This document shows positions 4,877 to 7,138 of a DNA stretch of 7,138 bases, piece after piece. The DNA lies in the NCBI GenBank assembly GCA_016194835.1, contig JACQAU010000012.1:1-7138 (forward strand), in the 5' to 3' direction. A program made the position numbers and the translations under genes. Under the pieces are notes generated by a model. The model searched no databases, was not told the origin of the DNA, and saw only the letters and a list, made by a program, of their open reading frames with translations. Source of the DNA: Deltaproteobacteria bacterium. Its GTDB lineage: Bacteria; Bdellovibrionota; UBA1018. Positions within the stretch are counted from its first letter, which is position 1. Each line of letters begins with the position of its first letter.

Positions 4877-6034
4877 GTGTTCCCTGTAACAGTCCAAAAA
4901 TGGGATTCCGAACTCGAAGAGCTTGTTTCTCGTCTTATTTTATCAGCTACAAATTTAGGGCAAATGAGTCCCAATCCATTTTTTTTAGAAGCTGTTGAGA
5001 TTTTTTTATATCAAACAAATAGTTACTACACCAACTCAATGGAAGGCAATCCTTCTAAGCTCATAGACATAGAAAATGCCTTGAAAAATAAATATTCAAG
5101 AAACAAGACATTGAGAAATTTTCAATTAGAACATATCGCACATATTCAAGTACAAAAAAAAATGATTAAACTTTTAAAAGCAAATCCAAAACAAAATATT
5201 TGTTCAAAAGAATTTCTTTGCTGGTTACACAAAGAGTTTTATGAGCTCCTCCCAGACGAAATGAAATTTACACTAACTCAAAGTGACAAAAAAATTGCAA
5301 TTCAACCCGGACAATTGCGAAGCAAACCTGTACAAGTAGGCCTTCACACTCCTCCTCAGACACAAGATGAAATTGAAATTTATTTAACTCATTTCAATGA
5401 AACCTTAAATCCAGATTCTTTAACTCTTAACGATAAGGTACTTGCTCTAGCGACTTCTCATCACAGATTTTTGTGGTTACATCCCTTTCAAGATGGAAAT
5501 GGACGGGTGGCAAGACTCTTTACAACTGCCTATAGCTACAAAATAGGTTTAAACTCGCATCTTCTCTGGAATGTAACGAGAGCTTTTGCCAGAAACCGAA
5601 GTGATTATGATACCTATTTAGCACTCGCTGATTTGCCCAGAAGAAACGACTTGGATGGTCGAGGGCCTCTCTCTGAAGAAGATCTCATAAAATATTGCAA
5701 ATTTTTTCTAAAAGCTTGCATAGATCAAGTAAAATACATGAAAGAAGTCTTAAATTTCAGTGAAATTGAGAAAAGATTTCTCGGATATCTTGCTTACAAA
5801 CTAAAGTCAGGATTTTTATCAAAAAAGAAAGCCAAAATAATAGAGAGAGTTTTTAGACAAGGGAAAGTCGAAAGAAAAGAAATCAAAGACATTTGCCATG
5901 TCAAGACAAGACAGGCCAGTCAACTAATTAGACAAACCCTAAAGAGCGAGCTCTGTCACTCACCTTCTATTTATGGGCCATTGTACTTAAAAATCACATC
6001 TGAAATGGCGACTTTTTTATTTCCAGATTTGTGA
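4877..6034 (+). CDS. Fic-domain protein, class II type (putative AMP transferase) with winged-helix tail
   Basis: The 385-residue protein has the Fic motif 'HPFQDGNGRVAR' at residues 202-213, intact from the catalytic H202 to the final R213. Fic enzymes usually transfer AMP from ATP to a hydroxyl side chain of a target protein. 'TNSMEG' (52-57) fits the inhibitory helix motif [S/T]xxxE[G/N], placed N-terminal to the core as in class II Fic proteins, so self-inhibition through E56 is expected. The target-docking flap is visible in 'PGQLRSKPVQVG' (144-155). Residues about 290-385 look like a winged helix ('GKVERKEIKDICHVKTRQASQLIR'), which may bind DNA. The start is a GTG with no clear ribosome binding site; an in-frame TAG at 4829 bounds the frame, and ATG 4964 (residue 30) is an alternative that keeps all motifs. 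The protein target is unknown. Confidence 0.92.
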   Translation: MFPVTVQKWDSELEELVSRLILSATNLGQMSPNPFFLEAVEIFLYQTNSYYTNSMEGNPSKLIDIENALKNKYSRNKTLRNFQLEHIAHIQVQKKMIKLLKANPKQNICSKEFLCWLHKEFYELLPDEMKFTLTQSDKKIAIQPGQLRSKPVQVGLHTPPQTQDEIEIYLTHFNETLNPDSLTLNDKVLALATSHHRFLWLHPFQDGNGRVARLFTTAYSYKIGLNSHLLWNVTRAFARNRSDYDTYLALADLPRRNDLDGRGPLSEEDLIKYCKFFLKACIDQVKYMKEVLNFSEIEKRFLGYLAYKLKSGFLSKKKAKIIERVFRQGKVERKEIKDICHVKTRQASQLIRQTLKSELCHSPSIYGPLYLKITSEMATFLFPDL

Positions 6035-6087
6035 TATTTCTCAAACAACTTAATAAAAGGCAATATTAACACATATACATAGAATGG

Positions 6088-6105
6088 AGCGGAGATATAG
6101 TATAA
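6088..6105 (+). repeat. Intergenic repeat, partial copy 5 (head)
   Basis: AGCGGAGATATAGTATAA matches 4025-4042 at 16 of 18 positions, same orientation, in the short gap between the convergent Fic and pilin genes. No clear terminator for either gene is seen in this gap. Confidence 0.45.
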
Positions 6106-6132
6106 AAATACGCAGCTTCTTAAGTGGTCTGT

Positions 6133-6810
6133 TTATAGGTTTGGTTGAATATTTTGTAATACTTTTTGCTGATTAATGGTCCATATATCTATAGTGGCTC
6201 CTACAGACGTAACACGACCTGCAGCTGCCGCTCTAAAAGCTGCACTAGTTATTGCGGTACCAGCAGGATCAGGGGGAGCAGAAGCTGGATTAGCTGGAGG
6301 AACTAAATCTGCTAATGCAGTTGGAGCACCAGAGGCGGATTTAGTCGCTCCAAAAAAATTAAGTCCTTCCGTAAGTGCACCACTTTTAGCAATTGTAGCA
6401 AATTTACTCATAGGCGAACCTTGATTATTGGCAGGGCATTCGGCAACCCCTGGAGCTGCTACTCCAAAATTAGTTGTGTTGCAAACCCAACCGCCGCCAC
6501 TACCACAAACTACGGTACCCACCGCTCCTGCATTAAATCCAAATGTATAAAATGTATTTGCATTATCTACACCAACTCCTATTGTAGCTATGCAGGACGA
6601 AAAAGTAGTATTTTCAACGCTAAATGCGCTTTCTGCTGTAAATACATTAGCCAAAGCAAGCCTCGCTTCACTCTGTCTTGCTCTAGCTTGATAAGTTCTA
6701 AAATTCGGAATTGCAATTGCTGCTAAAATACCAATGATTGCTACTACGACCATCAGCTCAACCAATGTAAAACCCCATTTATTGCGGACATAATTGATAA
6801 CTTTTGCCAT
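6133..6810 (-). CDS. Type IV pilin-like protein (prepilin)
   Basis: The 225-residue protein starts with a 13-residue basic leader ending in glycine, then 'FTLVELMVVVAIIGILAAIA'. This is a class III signal: prepilin peptidase would cut after G13 and methylate F14, and the glutamate at mature position 5 (E18) is present. The hydrophobic N-terminal helix (14-34) anchors the subunit in the inner membrane before assembly and packs in the fibre core. The globular part has four cysteines (C73, C102, C110, C125), enough for two disulfides, and an A/P-rich stretch (about 160-184). At 212 mature residues it is longer than many pilins, so a minor pilin or a type II secretion pseudopilin is possible. Its start is firm: AGGGGGA lies about 8 bases upstream. 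It stands alone and faces Fic convergently. Confidence 0.92.
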   Translation of the reverse strand: MAKVINYVRNKWGFTLVELMVVVAIIGILAAIAIPNFRTYQARARQSEARLALANVFTAESAFSVENTTFSSCIATIGVGVDNANTFYTFGFNAGAVGTVVCGSGGGWVCNTTNFGVAAPGVAECPANNQGSPMSKFATIAKSGALTEGLNFFGATKSASGAPTALADLVPPANPASAPPDPAGTAITSAAFRAAAAGRVTSVGATIDIWTINQQKVLQNIQPNL

Positions 6811-6817
6811 TTCTTGA

Positions 6818-6824
6818 TCCCCCT
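6818..6824 (-). promoter_or_regulatory. Strong ribosome binding site of the pilin gene
   Basis: The minus-strand sequence AGGGGGA lies 7-8 bases before the ATG at 6810. It is by far the strongest Shine-Dalgarno sequence in the window and fits a highly expressed structural subunit. Confidence 0.7.
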
Positions 6825-6864
6825 AAAATTTTCTTAATAAATAAATTAAAATACTTTTATCATT

Positions 6865-6892
6865 ATTGTAATCTACATTGCTGAAAAAACAA
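6865..6892 (-). promoter_or_regulatory. Possible sigma-70 promoter of the pilin gene
   Basis: On the minus strand TTGTTT (6892-6887), a 16-base spacer and TACAAT (6870-6865) precede the pilin gene. The -10 box matches five of six positions and the -35 box three of six. I saw no sigma-54 type GG-N10-GC element, which many pilin genes use. The leader would be roughly 50 bases long. Confidence 0.35.
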
Positions 6893-6962
6893 TACTAAAA
6901 AACAAGAAAAAATTAATAATTTTAAACAAATACGAGCTGCGCCGCATAATAACACTACCTAT

Positions 6963-7136
6963 CTAAGGCAACTCTAAAATCTTGCAAAACTTTAGAAACG
7001 GCAAAACACGAACCGAGCTCATCGCATCTCCAAAATCAGAAGTACCTAAATGCACCTGATAAAACTGCTTAATATTTGTTCTTTGCCTAAAGTAATAACA
7101 CGCTGCACTCGCGTGCTTTTCGCCAGTCTTGCACTC
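6963..7136 (-). CDS. C-terminal end of a DUF4143-type ATPase (5' end outside window)
   Basis: This minus-strand frame is open from the window edge to a TAG at 6963-6965 and gives 57 residues. It begins 'ECKTGEKHASAACYYFRQR' and continues 'KQFYQVHLG' to end 'VRVLPFLKFCKILELP'. The pattern E-x-K followed by a 'xxxYFRxR' helix, a 'xYQV' strand and an 'xRVLPFxKF' ending is what I recall at the C-terminus of AAA-type ATP-binding proteins with a DUF4143 domain, where E-x-K belongs to a nuclease-like fold. The ATPase core lies beyond the window. The gene runs in the same direction as the pilin gene, about 150 bases upstream of it, with the likely pilin promoter between them. The call rests on a short tail recognised by memory. 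Confidence 0.55.
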   Translation of the reverse strand, partial: ECKTGEKHASAACYYFRQRTNIKQFYQVHLGTSDFGDAMSSVRVLPFLKFCKILELP

Positions 7137-7138
7137 AA

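Noticed and set aside
6176..6726. Plus-strand frames at 6176-6424 and 6421-6726
   Set aside because: They are antisense shadows of the alanine- and glycine-rich pilin gene, which has a clear signal sequence and strong ribosome binding site.
1..7138. CRISPR array, rRNA, transposase or insertion sequence
   Set aside because: No regularly spaced identical repeats, no rRNA-like stretch and no transposase or integrase motifs were seen. The intergenic repeats are too diverged and too irregularly spaced for CRISPR.

Overview
The window is AT-rich bacterial DNA holding short, tightly packed genes. The type IV pilin-like gene near the right end has a conserved N-terminus, an SEAR-type helix continuation and a 'FYTFGFN' segment. 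To my eye this points to Bdellovibrionota or a related delta-type Gram-negative, but this is an impression and not a measurement. The gene content (Fic proteins, an MNT/HEPN pair, a DUF2442 gene, a SNF2-type helicase with its own partner, intergenic repeats) is that of an accessory or defence/toxin-antitoxin region rather than core metabolism.

Layout, left to right. The window opens inside what looks like the last 89 residues of a Fic-family protein (1-270, +). An intrinsic terminator at about 366-390 follows. A two-gene operon then runs 419-3216 (+): a 564-residue SNF2-family helicase and a 368-residue protein with a coiled coil and a C-terminal four-cysteine zinc ribbon. The two genes overlap in an ATGA. 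Together they resemble one long RapA/SNF2-like helicase divided over two chains. Convergent to it is an MNT nucleotidyltransferase/HEPN pair on the minus strand (3909 to 3213); its last stop codon and that of the helicase partner share one TTAA.

From 3910 to 4876 coding is sparse. This part has two 45-bp imperfect direct repeats (with partial copies further on), a terminator-like hairpin, a compact segment able to form a multi-armed structure, and a DUF2442 gene (4324/4378-4644) whose first codons look like the start of its usual partner, DUF4160. A perfect 10-bp inverted repeat and a direct repeat precede a complete class II-type Fic protein gene (4877-6034, +) with an intact catalytic motif and its own inhibitory helix motif.

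On the right, a type IV pilin-like gene (6133-6810, -) with a strong ribosome binding site stands alone. The last bases (6963-7136, -) encode the tail of a protein resembling the C-terminus of DUF4143-type ATPases.

Working view: the helicase pair is the best candidate for a less-described system. It sits among toxin-antitoxin-like modules, which suggests but does not prove a role in defence or nucleic-acid surveillance. The pilin gene appears functionally unrelated.
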